Shown: positions 24,453 through 37,014 of the stretch, one piece after another
Position numbering within the stretch: the stretch's first letter is position 1
How the letters are laid out: each line of letters begins with the position of its first letter
DNA from: Morchella semilibera
Taxonomy: Eukaryota > Ascomycota > Pezizomycetes > Pezizales > Morchellaceae
NCBI GenBank assembly: GCA_009192285.1
Contig: WBVU01000003.1
Location: 4,867,973-4,931,972, forward strand
DNA: 64,000 nt
Reading direction: 5' to 3'
The notes under the pieces: model-generated
Seen by the model: the letters and a program-made list of their open reading frames with translations, nothing else
The model's database searches: none
Told to the model about the DNA's origin: nothing
Translations under genes and position numbers: made by a program

Positions 24453-25884
24453 TTACAGGATCACACAGAACCTTGATCTGCTCTGTCTTCCGCCAGACGT
24501 CTTCGGCGACTTTTTTCCTCCGGAAGGCTTTTCTTTTCCATATCCATCTGCTGCCCAACCGGAATTTGCATCCGCTCTCATCATCTGCCTGCATAGATCC
24601 AAAAACACCTCATCCACGTTCTGCCGTTTCCTTGCTGAGGTCTCATAAAACGGGACACGGCCCCATTTTTGCGAAAGGTTGATTGCTCGCTGGCTATTAA
24701 CGGCACGATCTTCTTCGAGGTCTGATTTATTGCCGACGATGACGATCGGGACGCTTTCGGCTTCCTTGATGCGCAAGATCTGGTCACGGAGGTCGGAGAG
24801 TTCGGTCAACGTATTAAGACTTGTTATTGAGTAGACGAGAAGAAAGCCTTGGCCTACGTGAGGTGATAAGCGTTAGTCAGGGGTTTGGGACGGGGATTTA
24901 ATAGAGCTAAGGTAGGTACCGGTTTTCATATATATTTCTCTGGAATGACGTTAGCTTTTTGCTTCTAATGGAAGGTAGTTAGGTGGAAGCTTTTTTCTTA
25001 CCTCATGGCGGCTGTTTACATTCGGGATAATTTCATTGCGTTAGCTCCTCGATTATTCACAATTTCCCATACTGATTGGCCCTCTCCCCGATCACAAGCA
25101 AAAAAAACAAAAACAAAAACAAAGGCTACTGACTAAACTGTTCTGTTCCTGCAGTGTCCAAGCTGTATTATAATTCGCCGCGAAAAAGTAGTGGGCTTCA
25201 TATTAGCCTTTCCTAAACACTCAAGCTGTGGGTTGGGAGTGGAATTTTATTTCGCATTGGTAGAAGGGTATACTGACATCTCGAGCACGCATGACCGACC
25301 CTGCAACGAAATATTTCATTAGTCTTCCGTCGTAGTAACGGACACAATGGGAAGGCTGTCAAAAAAAAAAAAAAAAAAAAACTCACATCAACGTCGATGA
25401 CCTTCCGGTAAGAGTCCTCTATAGTGGGGTCATAGGATTCTATCCACTCATTGTGAACGAATTGTGCTACGCATCGACGAATCGTTTAGTCCTCCAAGCA
25501 CGCGACACCAGCCCCGAAGGAAGTGGAGAGGAAAGAATGAACCTGTAAGACAGCTTTTACCAACACCACCTGCACCACCGAACACCAGTCAGCGAGACCA
25601 AAAGAGGGAGATGAAGCTAGATTTCGTATGGCAACAGTGATTTCTTACCGGCTCCTAGTATCACGATGTTGTATTCTCGTCTTCTGCTGGACCGAGAGGA
25701 AGTAGACCCCGTTATTAGCCGCAGTACGTTTTTACACATGGTATTCTCCACTCGAAAAAGGGGAACGACAGACGACACAGCACAGCACAGCACAGCACTC
25801 ACTGTACGTGAGAGGAAGCGGGAGGTAGTGGTGGGGGGTGGGGAAGGATATAGGAGCTAGGTGCAGACCGTACCTGTGCTGCAT
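24453..25884 (-). CDS. Ras-family GTPase of the Rsr1/Bud1/Krev-1 (Rap1-like) type
   Basis: Nine exons on the reverse strand: 25874-25884 (11 nt), 25649-25683, 25543-25569, 25387-25466, 25278-25300, 25134-25162, 25002-25011 (10 nt), 24920-24939 and 24453-24853. Every junction is GT-AG and in frame, giving 211 residues that start MQHRRREYNIVILGAG. Motifs: P-loop GAGGVGKS (residues 14-21), effector YDPTIEDSYRK, switch II LDTAGTEQFTAMRE, NKSD for guanine, ETSA, and a CVIL end whose leucine predicts geranylgeranylation. The threonine after the switch II glycine and the segments MKTGQGFLLVYSIT and DLRDQILRIKEAE resemble Rap1 and fungal Rsr1/Krev-1 more than Ras. Such GTPases mark cell-polarity sites and act with Cdc42 at the plasma membrane. 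The first codons in an 11-nt exon are the least certain part. Confidence 0.9.
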
Positions 25885-27905
25885 AGATAGTTTGAGTGTG
25901 CACTGGAATTGTATTTGATGTGTATGTAGAGAGCCGCCTTGTATATAGTAGTGTATTGGTGGGCAATGTTAATGTAATGTGGGTAGGATATGTATGTACG
26001 GTGCAGCAGGAGACAGACAACCAAAACACACCACGGCCAGATGACGAGTGAGAGGATGAAGTGGGGAGACGCGGAAGATAGAGAGCAGGCTGGAACCGAA
26101 GGTCTTCAGGGAAAGAATGAAATACAATACAAGAACGAAAAAGAGAAAAAAAGAAAAAAAAAGATATAAGACTTCAAGTAAGTGGAATAAAATAAAATCT
26201 CAAACGACTGGAGGAGAGATAAATATGAGCTAGAGAGGTTAGAGACAAGAAAAGTATATCATTAAGTCCAAGAGTGTAAAGAAAGAGGAAAGCAGAATGC
26301 AGAGTAAGGAAAAGATCGAGTGAGAAACCGGGCGCGAAAATGATCAACCGCGTTCTGGAAGCTTGGGAGAGCTAATACGCCGGTGCAAAATGGGAAGGGA
26401 GAGGCCTAGGATAGAAGAGCAAAAAAAAAAAAAAACTGCAGTTACACACCGTTGTTGTTGTCCATAAACCAGAAAGGTAACTTACGATCCTAATTAAGGA
26501 AACCGAACTTAATTTCCTTCCCCGAGTTGCTGGGTTCAATTGTGAAAAAGCGGGCGCGGGCATGGGTTGTTTGTGGGGGCGCGCTTTGCAAGAGTTCTTT
26601 CCCCTACCTACTATCGTTCAATTCCTTTGACCCCTTGAGGTCTTCAAGATTTCAACGCGCCCGTCCCGGCAGTTCCTTTAGAGTCCTCGTTTATCTGCCC
26701 TACCATGAGCTGTCCCGGTACTTTACCGAACACAGCCTGCAAAGAGGAAAAAAAAAACGCGTCTCACAGCTACATACATGTATGATACCCAGGCAAGGCA
26801 CTGCTGTAGTAGGTACCTTTAGACACATACATGTAAGTACTACATGTATGTATTCATGCATAAACACATTAATCAACCATCTGCATCGTTTCGCTGGCGG
26901 TCCATCAAAATCAACTCAGACAACAGGAAACAGACTTGACTGACAGCAGGACACTCGCGCACAAAGGGAAAGAAAAAAAAAAAAAAGGAGCTGTTTCGTT
27001 TCGAGCTTTCTCCGAAATTAGACAGCGGCGCAAACAGCTACCAGCCTTCTAAACCCGATCAGTAAGGGTTCCTAACGCTCGGGCTACTAAGAAACCGTTA
27101 CAAACGCGGTTAGACCTCTCCCCTGCTCTCCCCTTCCCAACACCTGCTGTTGGTTCGTGCCCCCCAGTCTCAGCTTGGCGTGCATTAAGCTTGATTTTGG
27201 CGCGGCTTTGGGTTGGGTAGCCTTTCCACTTGAGCTCAAAAACCCAGTCAACACCAGAACGCCTCCATGCACGAACATCAGCCTACAGTAAATCGATAAG
27301 ATCTTCTCTCGGGAGACACCAGCATTGGATGATGAGAATACCTGGTAGAGTACCGGGTGCACTCGCTCGCCTAGCGAAGACGGATTCTAACTCGTAGTGG
27401 TAGTTTAGTGGCCCAGCGTCGACAATGTGAGTCCAACTATTGGTTTAAAATCCCTAACATTGAAATACAGTCGAGTGTACGGGTGGATAAATCTTTATCA
27501 CATCCGTTTCGTTGGGTGTTTCACGGTTAGCCACAAAAGTCCCCCAGGATGGTAAGACCCTGGATGGAACATAGAGGTGTTAAATGTATGGCTGATCGCA
27601 ATTGATAGGAGGAAAAATTGAAAGTAATGCTTTCAAAACGATTTTTGGAACCGGATATACCAAGAACAACGTTCTACATTATCTTCAAATCTATAAATAT
27701 CAAGGCATTATAACCAACTAATAATTACACAGCATAGCGCTCCAAATAGTATTTTAAACATCAATCGAACATACCCAACCCGCTAATGACAAAAGAAACC
27801 AGTCCAATATGAAACACAAAAAATACATGATAACCATTGAACCCAAAACCCCCAAAATATTCACAAAAGAAAAATAATATAAATCAGAAGAAGAATTATG
27901 AGTGA
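25885..27905. other. gene-free spacer
   Basis: 2.0 kb. The first few hundred bases are the GTPase promoter, with a purine-rich AAAGAAAA tract near 26120-26165 that suits a promoter or leader. Further on are A runs (26421-26434, 26971-26986), TACATGTA at 26775, 26828 and 26841, and AT-rich sequence before the transporter stop. No gene supported. Confidence 0.5.
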
Positions 27906-29790
27906 CTATGACTTCTCCGCTTGTTGCTGAGCCCTTTTCGCATCCTTAGCAGCGGCGGAAGCCCTCTGGCCCGCTTCAACCCTCTCAATCCTCTTCTCCG
28001 CGGCCATCCTCCACCCTTCACCATAACGGAAGATCAACAGCGGGAACAACAGTCCCAATGGCAATGCAATGAAACCCATCAAAGAGTTACCCCATCCGTA
28101 CCCGAGTTTGTCGTACATCTGCTTTCCAAACAGCGGGAACGCGAACCCAAAGAGGGACCTGAAGAGGGTAGCTGCACTAACGGCGGAGGCGGCATATCGT
28201 GGTGTCATGTCAATCAGATAGGTCTGGACGGACGTGAAAACAGAGATAAGCCCCATAGAAAAGATGGAGGTTCCGATGAGCGGCATAATCCAATGGAGAC
28301 CCTTCTCAGCGGACCATCCGTACCAGAAAAGACCGCTAGAGATCAAAATGGCGCCAACAAAGAGAGTAGGAAGACGGAACTCGGGCTTTGCAACACCACC
28401 GTTGGCAGCGGTAAGCTTGAGGTAAGTCTTTTGGAGTGCTGGAGTGAAGGTTGCAAGTCCAATCATGAACCCAACCCCGGGAGCGAGATAGTTCAAACCG
28501 GCAATACCGACGGTCTCGCCGTATTCACCCTGGAACAAAGTCGGGAAAGTGACGAACATCAAGTAAAGGAACCCATAAGTGAAGGCCATGAATAGTCCAA
28601 GGGACAACAGCACAGGGTTTAATGCCAACATCAGGAATGGCCTAGTAAGAGCGATCTTGAAGCTAGTCTTGATATCTCTGCTGACCTCAAAGACAGTGTG
28701 AAGGTTTTCATTTCCAGTCTCCTTCCTTGCTGCAGCAGCCTTGCGGTTGAGAATAACAATAGCGTATGTCTCATCCTTAAAGATAATAGCACCAGCAACT
28801 GCCGTTACACCTGTAACAATGGACAAGACCCAGAAAACCCATCTCCACGAGATGTGCTGGACAATGAAGCCAGCGATGATTGGCGCGCAAACAGGCCCCA
28901 CAAGCGGGCCAAGAGCGAAAAAAGCCATTGCTCGGGCCAAATCAACGGGTGCCCAGATATCAGACAAGATACCAGCACCAAGAGCCAGGGGGGAACTTCC
29001 AGCCAAACCGGCAAGGAGACGGAATGCAATCATTTGTCCAGTTGTCTGGGCGACGGCACAGGCAATGTTGAAGATCAAAAAGAGGAAGATAGAAGTTTGC
29101 ATGACCTTTACACGTCCGAAGATCTCGGAGAGTGGGGCGAAGAACAGGGGGCCGAATGCGAAACCGATCAAAAATACTGAAACTGTCATAGAGGCAACTG
29201 TGCTATTGGTGATGCCGAATTCTTTTGCGTACGCCTGAGCGGCAGGTGCAGCGATAGAACTAGCAAATGGGGAGACAAATGTATAAAGGGAAACGATCAA
29301 AGTAATGGTCCATTTCCTTTTTGTGTGGAAGTTACGAGGATTTGCTGGGTCATCTGGGCCGTCCCTATAATTCATAAAATCGTTAACACACTACCCAGCA
29401 CCAAGTATGTCGAGAAAATCAAGCTTACCATGTAATCAGTTCAGGATCGATATCTCTAAATTCAGAAGCATCGTCTGGAGCGTCCAATTCACCCTCATTT
29501 TCGGTCCGTCGTGAATATACAGATCGAAGTTCTTGCAGTGTCTCCTGTCGCCGAAGATTTGCGTCTTCTGTCGATAAATCTTGATATATATCCTTTTGAG
29601 TAGCTGCAGATGAGATTGAAGCTCCTCGCCCACGGGACTTATAGGCGCTGGGCCCGCTTTGGGATTCGAGATCGACGTAGTGGGGGCCGTTTTCGGCAAC
29701 GGTTTTTGAAGATGAGTTTGAGGACGATGCTGAGGAAGCGGACAAAGTTTTCTCCAATACTCCCTCGCTGGGAGTGTTTGATGTCGCCAT
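27906..29790 (-). CDS. MFS drug:H+ antiporter, DHA1-type, 12 membrane segments
   Basis: Two exons, 29429-29790 and 27906-29364, joined in frame by a 64-nt intron at ELITW-DGPDDPANP, give 606 residues. The first 120 residues are a hydrophilic Ser/Thr/Glu-rich cytosolic tail. DGPDDPANPRNF and a basic TKRKW stretch lead into 12 hydrophobic segments in two halves separated by a loop around NRKAAAARKETGNENLH. Motif A-like FAPLSEIFGRVKV follows segment 2, and GPLVGPVCAPIIAGF in segment 5 is the antiporter motif C. This is the fungal multidrug and polyamine exporter group of the plasma membrane; substrate cannot be told from sequence. The Lys/Ala/Gln-rich C-terminal tail is cytosolic. It has gene-free DNA on both sides, so no cluster context helps. 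Confidence 0.92.
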
Positions 29791-32566
29791 TGAAATAACC
29801 TTAAAATTGAATATTCCGGAAAAGTACGTTTATATTCCCTGATTGGAGCTACTTGTCAAAGTACTTTAGAGCTATTCAACTGAGATGGCTGTTTATGCTT
29901 CAAGTACTATGCTTGAGTTGTTTGGATTCAATGATGGGAGATCAAAGTCGAGAGAGGAAATGCTCTTATTTAATAAGGATTCTTGATATCCTGAACTATA
30001 TTTTTTTACAGCACGGAAGGTATCATTCCGGGAGGTCCTGACCCACGGGCGTAACTGAGAAAAAAGCTTGACATTAATCATCTACTAGTGACTAAGGTGG
30101 ACAAAGATGCCGAGGTAAGAGCCACCACTACCCTGATTTGGTGATCTAATACCGGCTTTAAGGCAGCCGTTGTAGGGCGATAGGGAAACTCTCGGACTAT
30201 CGAAACACCCACATGCGTTCAATTTACTGTCAGACCTGATGCCTGATGCCAAGAGCTCGGATAAAGGTGCCGGTGCCACATGGGAAAAAAAGCGAGACAT
30301 GAAATCCAAGGGGGGAAAAATAGGGTTTCTTTCGTTTACGGAAGTGTAACGATGAGTGCAAATTTTTAATCTTGCGCAGGCTGACGTTTGTGTGGCTTCA
30401 GGCTTGCATTAAGGATTTATGGATTTGGCATTTGTTTCTAGAAGTTTCGAGTAAGTCCTAGAGAAACCCGTTTGCAGGCGGGCCTAATTATCTACCTCTC
30501 GGACGAGAGGTCTACGCCCCTGATGCTTACCAAAAAACTCCAATCTTGATCGAGCAAGATTCATTTGGCGAAATGCAATCTACCATGAGTTACGCAAAGT
30601 ATGGCGATTGGGTTATAGATGTTAATCTTCCTACACTCGGGACATGCTTGCCTCAGGAGATTTCTCTTGCAGAGGCCCAGCGTTTGAAAATTTAAGTTAT
30701 GCCGAGGTATGTATCTTGTATGTGCCCTTAATCTAGCACCAAAACCAGCACTAAACAAAACCCCGGTCCCGCCTTCGGCCCGACTATGGCCGGGTGCTGC
30801 TTGGTGTGAAGGATCAAAGATCCTCCGGCCCGCATGAAGCTTTTTTTTCTTTCTTCTTGACGTTATCCCAGTGTTCTCTAGCTCTTGGGGCGGGAACGCA
30901 ACGTGGGAGTGTCTTAGCCCTTTCCTCCCTTCACGCCATGGACAAATGTTTCTCCCGAACTGTCGGTCCCTTACCAACCCTCCCCGTTCATAAAATTCAG
31001 GGTGAGAGGGCCTGAGGGTTCACAAACACAACATGGGCCCACGACCCCGAGCCGGAAAGTTTTTTTTTTTTACGCTAAATAGGCAGGTTTGTGGCAGCGC
31101 GCCCAAGCCATCTCACGTGCGGGACGAGGAACCTGTATTTATTAACCGAAACAAAGAGTCAGAGCATAGATACGCGAGCGAGAGACGTGAGACGCACGGC
31201 CTCGTCAAACAATTGATCGAGGCTTCCTTGCCGGCTTCCGTGCTCATTGCTTAGTGTTTAGGACAGAATATTTATCATACGAGCCCATCAGAGGTGACCC
31301 AGTTGAACGCGTGTAGCAGCTGACGAGTTTATTGGGGTCAATGCTTTGCACATCCGGCATCAGGATCAAACCGGGCCGGTATTGAGTAGTCACCCTGGAG
31401 CAACGGGTCGGGATGATCTGTTTACATTACTCGTTGATCTCGGAGTAATTGAGGTACATACAAGCCTGCCTACACAAGACCAAGACTGTTCTGCACGGAA
31501 GGCGCCGCGGTGATAACGAGATGGCCTCTAGTTAAACCCGCACGGAGAATTACTTACATGTAATTAAAACAGGCCTGACGTTACTAGACAATGTGGTTCC
31601 TCCGTTTGGATTATCTGCTTGGTCATGCCCCTCGATGGCGAAGGCTTATTGTCAGCTCCCTCCCTATCCGGCTCTAAAAACAGGCAATGTCTACATATGT
31701 AGATTGACCTGTCAACGATGGTCCAGATCGAAATCTGGTGAAGCAAGCCCGCCGGATCCAGGAAGCTGGAACTACTTTCTATGTAGGCTGATTAATATTG
31801 CTAGCAGCAAACCTTGCAAAACGGCTGGTTCGGGATCTGTAAAGTACGCACCAATTTCCTGGCGAAATGCGGCCAATATAGGGGTTCACATCACATCATG
31901 GTGCATAGTCATACTTGGCGAGACAGGGTATGAATTTATCCGCAATTCTTGTTTTTGTTCTAAAAACTGGCCCCCTGGAAGATCTAGAGATAGTACTCCC
32001 AGCTATGTCTACAAGCTTGGCTAGGTCTCGTTTATATGGACTGGGCAGTCTACAGTGGGATTGATGAAGTTTTGTTGGCGGGTGGAAAGGCAAGGGGTTT
32101 GCGGGTGTAGGTTTTTGTCTCTCATGAGCCCAGCCTATCTATTGGCGCGTAGAAACCTTGATTTACAAGGGGAGGGGGGTATTGAAGCCCTGCATCATGG
32201 CATCGCACTCGGTACCACCTAGGCTGATATTGTTGTTACTGTTAAACCATTAGCCGGTACCACTATATTAATAATTCTGGTAGAACCTGAGCACTCACCC
32301 ATGGAAAATCAAGACCCGGTTGAGAACTTCAAGGTTTTCATACAGATTCAAAGATCATAACCCGGCGACTTTGAACCTAAACGGGCGCCATACCTGTTTT
32401 GGACATGCAGAAAAAGCAAACCACTCAGGGCACTACTACCCCCAATCCTCCAATCAGACTAGGTTGTACATATGGGTGAGACTTTATGAGGTATACAAAC
32501 GCTATCCTTTATTGCAACCACCGTTAGAAAACTTCACCCCAAGGAAAGGGGTGCGAAACTACACGT

Positions 32567-32704
32567 ATTCGGGTCAGGTAAGAAGAACCTGAAAACGACT
32601 TTTAACGGTAACAATCTCTGATCCGCTACTAGCAAAAAATACACCAAATTGGGCCCCTGCCTTGTAGTTCGCATTTTTCAGGTTCTTGTTACCTGACCCG
32701 AGAA
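32567..32704. mobile_element. short inverted-repeat element (MITE-like), about 138 bp
   Basis: The left end, containing CGGGTCAGGTAAGAAGAACC and then TGAAAA, is the near-exact reverse complement of the right end at about 32672-32704 (27 of 30 bases). The interior is AT-rich and non-coding. No clear target duplication is visible, so the superfamily is open. Confidence 0.68.
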
Positions 32705-34494
32705 CATGTGGAGGCACTGACCTAAGTCTTCATTGTGCTGCCGGTCTACCTGCCTTAGCAATACCTTCAGTTGCATACTTTTACTTCAGACTCAGTGGTT
32801 ATTGACATATATTGCGTTTAAATTGAGTCAATCCGACTTGAGGCACAGTTAATCGCTACCCAAACCTCTTTAAAGTAGATATAATTTCTGATCCCGCCCG
32901 CCCTGGTGTCAAGGAGCAGCCTTGTATCCACAATCTTCTCGGAGATCTAGAGCTCGGCTGAAACCCTGCCGTTCCATGATCCATGGGCCGCTCTATCCCT
33001 GGTCATTCTAGAACAACCTTATAATAATCACCCTATTCTGGAGGTCATAGTACTTGAGGCAATAAGCGCCGTATCAACCCAATTATAGGGGCCACTTACA
33101 CGCACGCTTAAAGGCCCGTTCGGGGCCTGACAAGGCGTTCCATGGGGCCAAGCTCTAGTTGGAACTTTGGGAACGTTTGATATGCTTAAAACGCCAGTTA
33201 TAAAACCTAGACTGGAAACATCATTTCCGTGAGCCAAATCGGTGTCCCCAATAAATCGCCCCTTCCCTAAAACGAGGCTTGCGCCCGGCATTTGCTGGCG
33301 GGTGTTTGGCAGCCGCGGGGGGCCTTCGCTCCGCTTCGGGTGATCTGCTTTTATTTATCCCCCGTAGCCAAAAGTAACACTAAGGCTAGGACTAAGACTA
33401 AGACGTACCCGTGTGTTCCCGCTTGAAGCCTGAATACTCATATGTGACTTTAGTAGTCTCATAGGGAGATTCTCGAGTAGGTCTAGACGGCTCTATGCGG
33501 GCGGGTTGGTGTTGTGGTTGGTGTGGCCTTGGGAGAAGGAGCTCGTGGAGGTGCTTCCCTGGGCGGAAGTATATACATGTATGGTGTCTATCATTATGTA
33601 ATCATAGATCTTACGGTCATGAGTACATAGGAAGGAAGCGGTATCTACCACACCCTTTAATTACACTGCCTCTCTCTATCCACTCCTACCAGTCTGCATA
33701 GAAGCTCGACGACAGGTAACGACTACAAATTTTCATAGTGAACTAGATGGCTCCCACATAGCCTACATAATTAGTTAACAAAACTATTCCCAGGCCCCAC
33801 TCTCTTAACAAAGTTAGTAATCCTAGATCGGTGGCCAGGCCGACTGGATACAGGGGTCCACAGTGGTTGGTGTGGGCCGAAATAAAGCTTATCTCTTTTG
33901 CTGGTGAAGCTGCCAACATCTTAGGAGGCCGCATAGTGCACCGTGCACCCGGGAGTTCCCTCAGAAATATTTCTAAGACCCGGTTTATGGTTGTCACGGT
34001 GGCGCAGGTGGCCCCTCAAAAGTTGGCAGCATTTAATCACCAGCGAAAGAGATGCATGAATCCAGTCATCCGTAGATCATCTGCATCATGGGGTGTCACT
34101 CGACACACCGGCTCGCCATTTACGGCCTTGGCTAACTAGCTGCCCTATCACTCCTAGATCAGCACGAATAGACACCTATTCCGGGCAGAGGCAACATTAC
34201 TTTCCTATTCTCCCGGGCGGTGGGGGCTTCCAATCCCTCGCGGCCCAGTCATCTCGGGATAACGAGAGCTGGGTCTTGGCGTGGTGTTGCGGGTGGCGGG
34301 ATATCCCCGATGAGTTCGATGGCGGGTGATCGTAGCGGGTTTGGGTGTGTTTCCGAGCGGGTGTTAGTTACTCCACGTGTCAGTACCGGTTACACAAAGC
34401 GGGCCGCATCTCATGGTCCGCCAACAGCAGCCGGGGGTCGTAGCGGCTCTCTTAATGGTCGGGGTCATAGCGATTTTGACGGGACCGGTCATAA

Positions 34495-34640
34495 TGTAGG
34501 TGGTTCTAGTAGCAAAAACTACAACTTGGTGATACGACCCCGGAAGAGGATACGACCTAGGTCATTACCATTTACAACCCATGGGTCCTCGGCCAGGTCC
34601 TAACGCTAACCAGTCGTGGGTCATTAATTACCAATGCTGG
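34495..34640 (-). repeat. dispersed repeat, copy 2 (inverted relative to copy 1)
   Basis: Shares ordered blocks in reverse complement with 10343-10470, for example CATTACCATTTACAACC and TGGGTCCTCGGCC. Slightly longer than the other copy because of indels. It directly abuts an inverted-repeat element at 34646-34736. Confidence 0.65.
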
Positions 34641-34645
34641 AGCCT

Positions 34646-34736
34646 CAGTGCTGGCCCCCCTATAGTAGAGGTCTGATAAGAGAGATAACGAGATCTGCAA
34701 GTAAAAATTTACTTCTTCTGGGGGGGATCAGCATCA
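34646..34736. mobile_element. degenerate MITE, related to 58558-58670
   Basis: Begins GTGCTGGCCCCCCTATAGTA and ends GGGGGGATCAGCATCAC, inverted with respect to each other. The interior TGATAAGAGAGATAACGAGA matches TGATAAGAGATATAATAAGA in the copy at 58558-58670. The ends are eroded. Confidence 0.6.
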
Positions 34737-35229
34737 CGTTTCTGCCATATAGCCTAGCTTTTAATTCGGTCGGTGCGTTATGACTTATAGCGCGCGGTGG
34801 GTCGTTGGTCATCAGATATCACTCGTTCGCCAAACGCAACTACATGTAGGTACATGTACTTGCTATGGTGCGGGAGGGAGTAGAGGGCGGCTTTGACGGC
34901 ACTATGCACCAATTCTTTCATTAGCTCTAGGAGGCAAACATTGAAGGGCCTCACCCTGACTCTATGGCCGTCAGAGCCAATAAGATATTACACTGGTGTG
35001 AACAGGGTTGACAACGCCGCCCTCCAGGCCTTCTCGCACCATATTATTTATTTATTTATACTTCATACATGCATGCAACCCGTAGGTTATATATGGCAGC
35101 CCGCAACTAAGTACTTGCTGGAACTATCATTGCGAGCCGGGGAAATATATCCTGACTGTAATAATTGTTGCAGGGTTTAGACCAATATTGTATTATGTTA
35201 TTACTGCTTCCCCGCCCCCCCCCCCCCCC

Positions 35230-35273
35230 CAGAATCCCGAGCTCAGAATCACGGGCTCAGAATTCCGAGTTCA
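35230..35273. repeat. tandem 14-mer, three copies
   Basis: CAGAATCCCGAGCT, CAGAATCACGGGCT and CAGAATTCCGAGTT follow each other directly after a poly-C run (35214-35230). Non-coding. Confidence 0.7.
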
Positions 35274-35495
35274 GAAGCTCATACGTCCCAATTTGAACGC
35301 CATGTCCCGAGCTTAGAAATATTATTTCATAGGATAAGAGCTGGCCATGGACTTAAGGACATATTCGCACTGACACTTGTTATTTCGCCGGTGGCCGTCA
35401 ATTCACAATCTACCACCGGTGGCGAATGAATACCAGGAAAATTCACCAAGTGCTTAATTTCAGGACTAATACGCACGGGTATTCTGACGGCGTGT

Positions 35496-35581
35496 TATAC
35501 TTGCGCGTTAACTAAGTCGTCGGATATCATTGCAACCAAACGTTTATCAAAAATCCCGACTTTCTAGTTAACGGCTGAGTA
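35496..35581 (+). repeat. dispersed repeat B, copy 1
   Basis: Aligns along its length with 58396-58480 in the same orientation. Common blocks include GCGCGTTAACTAAGTCG, TTGCAACCAAACG and CTGAGTA. Nearly all differences are transitions. Confidence 0.8.
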
Positions 35582-37014
35582 CCACCGCTGGAAAAACTAC
35601 TTTTGACACATTTACCGCTCCATACTCTATAACCGTATTACCAAAAGGGCATAAGGATCTGTTCCGCAGGTACGGACGTAACACATATTACAACACCATT
35701 ATTTAGATGAGGGCGCCCGGCCACTGAATACCATAAGCAATACTATACCCTACTACGTACGCCGCCACTAGCTCCCACCACCACCGCATGCACACAAAAA
35801 CAGGAAACCGACCCTGACCCTGACCCACCCAGTCCTCCTATCAGAGGGGGCTAGAGCACTATTATTCCAGCTTTTGGTAAGATCTTTTTGCGGAGTATTG
35901 GGAGCTCGGGGGTCGCTGTCGTGGTTGGAGGGTGCTGTCAGACGTAACTGGGCATGAGTTTACATAGCCCCGGGGTTCATTTAGGTCCCCCGACGGGAAA
36001 CCTAACTTTTTTTTTATAGCCTCCCTGGCCCGGGAGGCCTCCGACATAGTAAACACTAGAGAGCATCGGGTTCTTACCTGGCGCTTGCATGTCAGAAACA
36101 AATGCTGCGGACACTACGGCGAGCAGCAAGCTGCTCGTAGGGGGATGGGTACGAGACTAGGCCTACCTATATATACATATCAAGCTAGCCAGCCACGCGG
36201 GTGTTCGTTTTTGTGTAAGTTGTGTATCAAGTATTTATACCCGTACACTAAAGCACCAGGTACGTACCCCCCGCCGCGCATTCACAGCGTCATGAGGTAT
36301 CACTCGAGTGCGTGCATTATTATGACATACATGTACCTACCCGCCCGCTCATGTATTCCCGTAGGGCCTGGAAGCATAATATGCTCTGTCGGGGTGTCCG
36401 GTTCTCACTTCACATATGCACAAAAAAAATTAAGTTTTTTTTTCCGGGCGGGAACGGGCATATTCTAGCACCTCAACATGGGAATCTAAACCGCTTTAGG
36501 CCCCGACACAGAAACCGGACATTTTCTAGAGGGTTGGGAACGAGCCTGACCGCAGTTTTGATGGATATAACTACATCATCATGTAACATGTATATCCCTC
36601 GATTAGTTGCTGGACGCATACGTGCAATTCTCATTGCCCCATACACTCATACATCACTAAAACCCCATACTACAATACCCCCGGGTCTAGAGCGAGGGTA
36701 GGTAGGGAGGGGGGGTATTGGGGTAAACTAAACTAAAACTAAAGCTGGCTAGACGCACTTAATCACACCGACAGACAAAAGGAATTCAAACAAAGATAAT
36801 AAGGAAGAAAAGAAAAACCCATGTAATGATGTCGGCCCCTCCCGCCAACACCTCTGACCAAGCTAGTAACTACTTAAAGTAAGGTGTGCAATTGACTACA
36901 TACTCCTAAAACCACAGCAAGTCAAAAAAAAAAGGGGGTTTCTCACCCCAATAAATAAATACCGCCATCTAACTCCCCCTAGCTAACTACCCAGTGGTGA
37001 ATTTCCCAGCCAAA

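Larger units (their letters stand above)
29791..37014. other. 7.2-kb gene-free block with decayed repeats
   Basis: The longest gap in the window. It contains inverted-repeat elements at 32567-32704 and 34646-34736, a dispersed repeat at 34495-34640, a tandem 14-mer at 35230-35273, a second dispersed repeat at 35496-35581, and TACATGTA at six places (31555, 33574, 34841, 34851, 36328 and a near-match at 36582). Frames of up to 143 codons (31593-32024) have no domain and no codon bias. Confidence 0.5.

Noticed and set aside
27385-27465. tRNA-like boxes (GGTAGTTTAGTGG and GGTTTAAAATCCC)
   Set aside because: No acceptor stem, D-arm or anticodon arm can be folded from the flanks.
31593-32024. 143-codon frame in the large gene-free block
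   Set aside because: No domain, no homologous feel, no codon preference, surrounded by decayed repeats.
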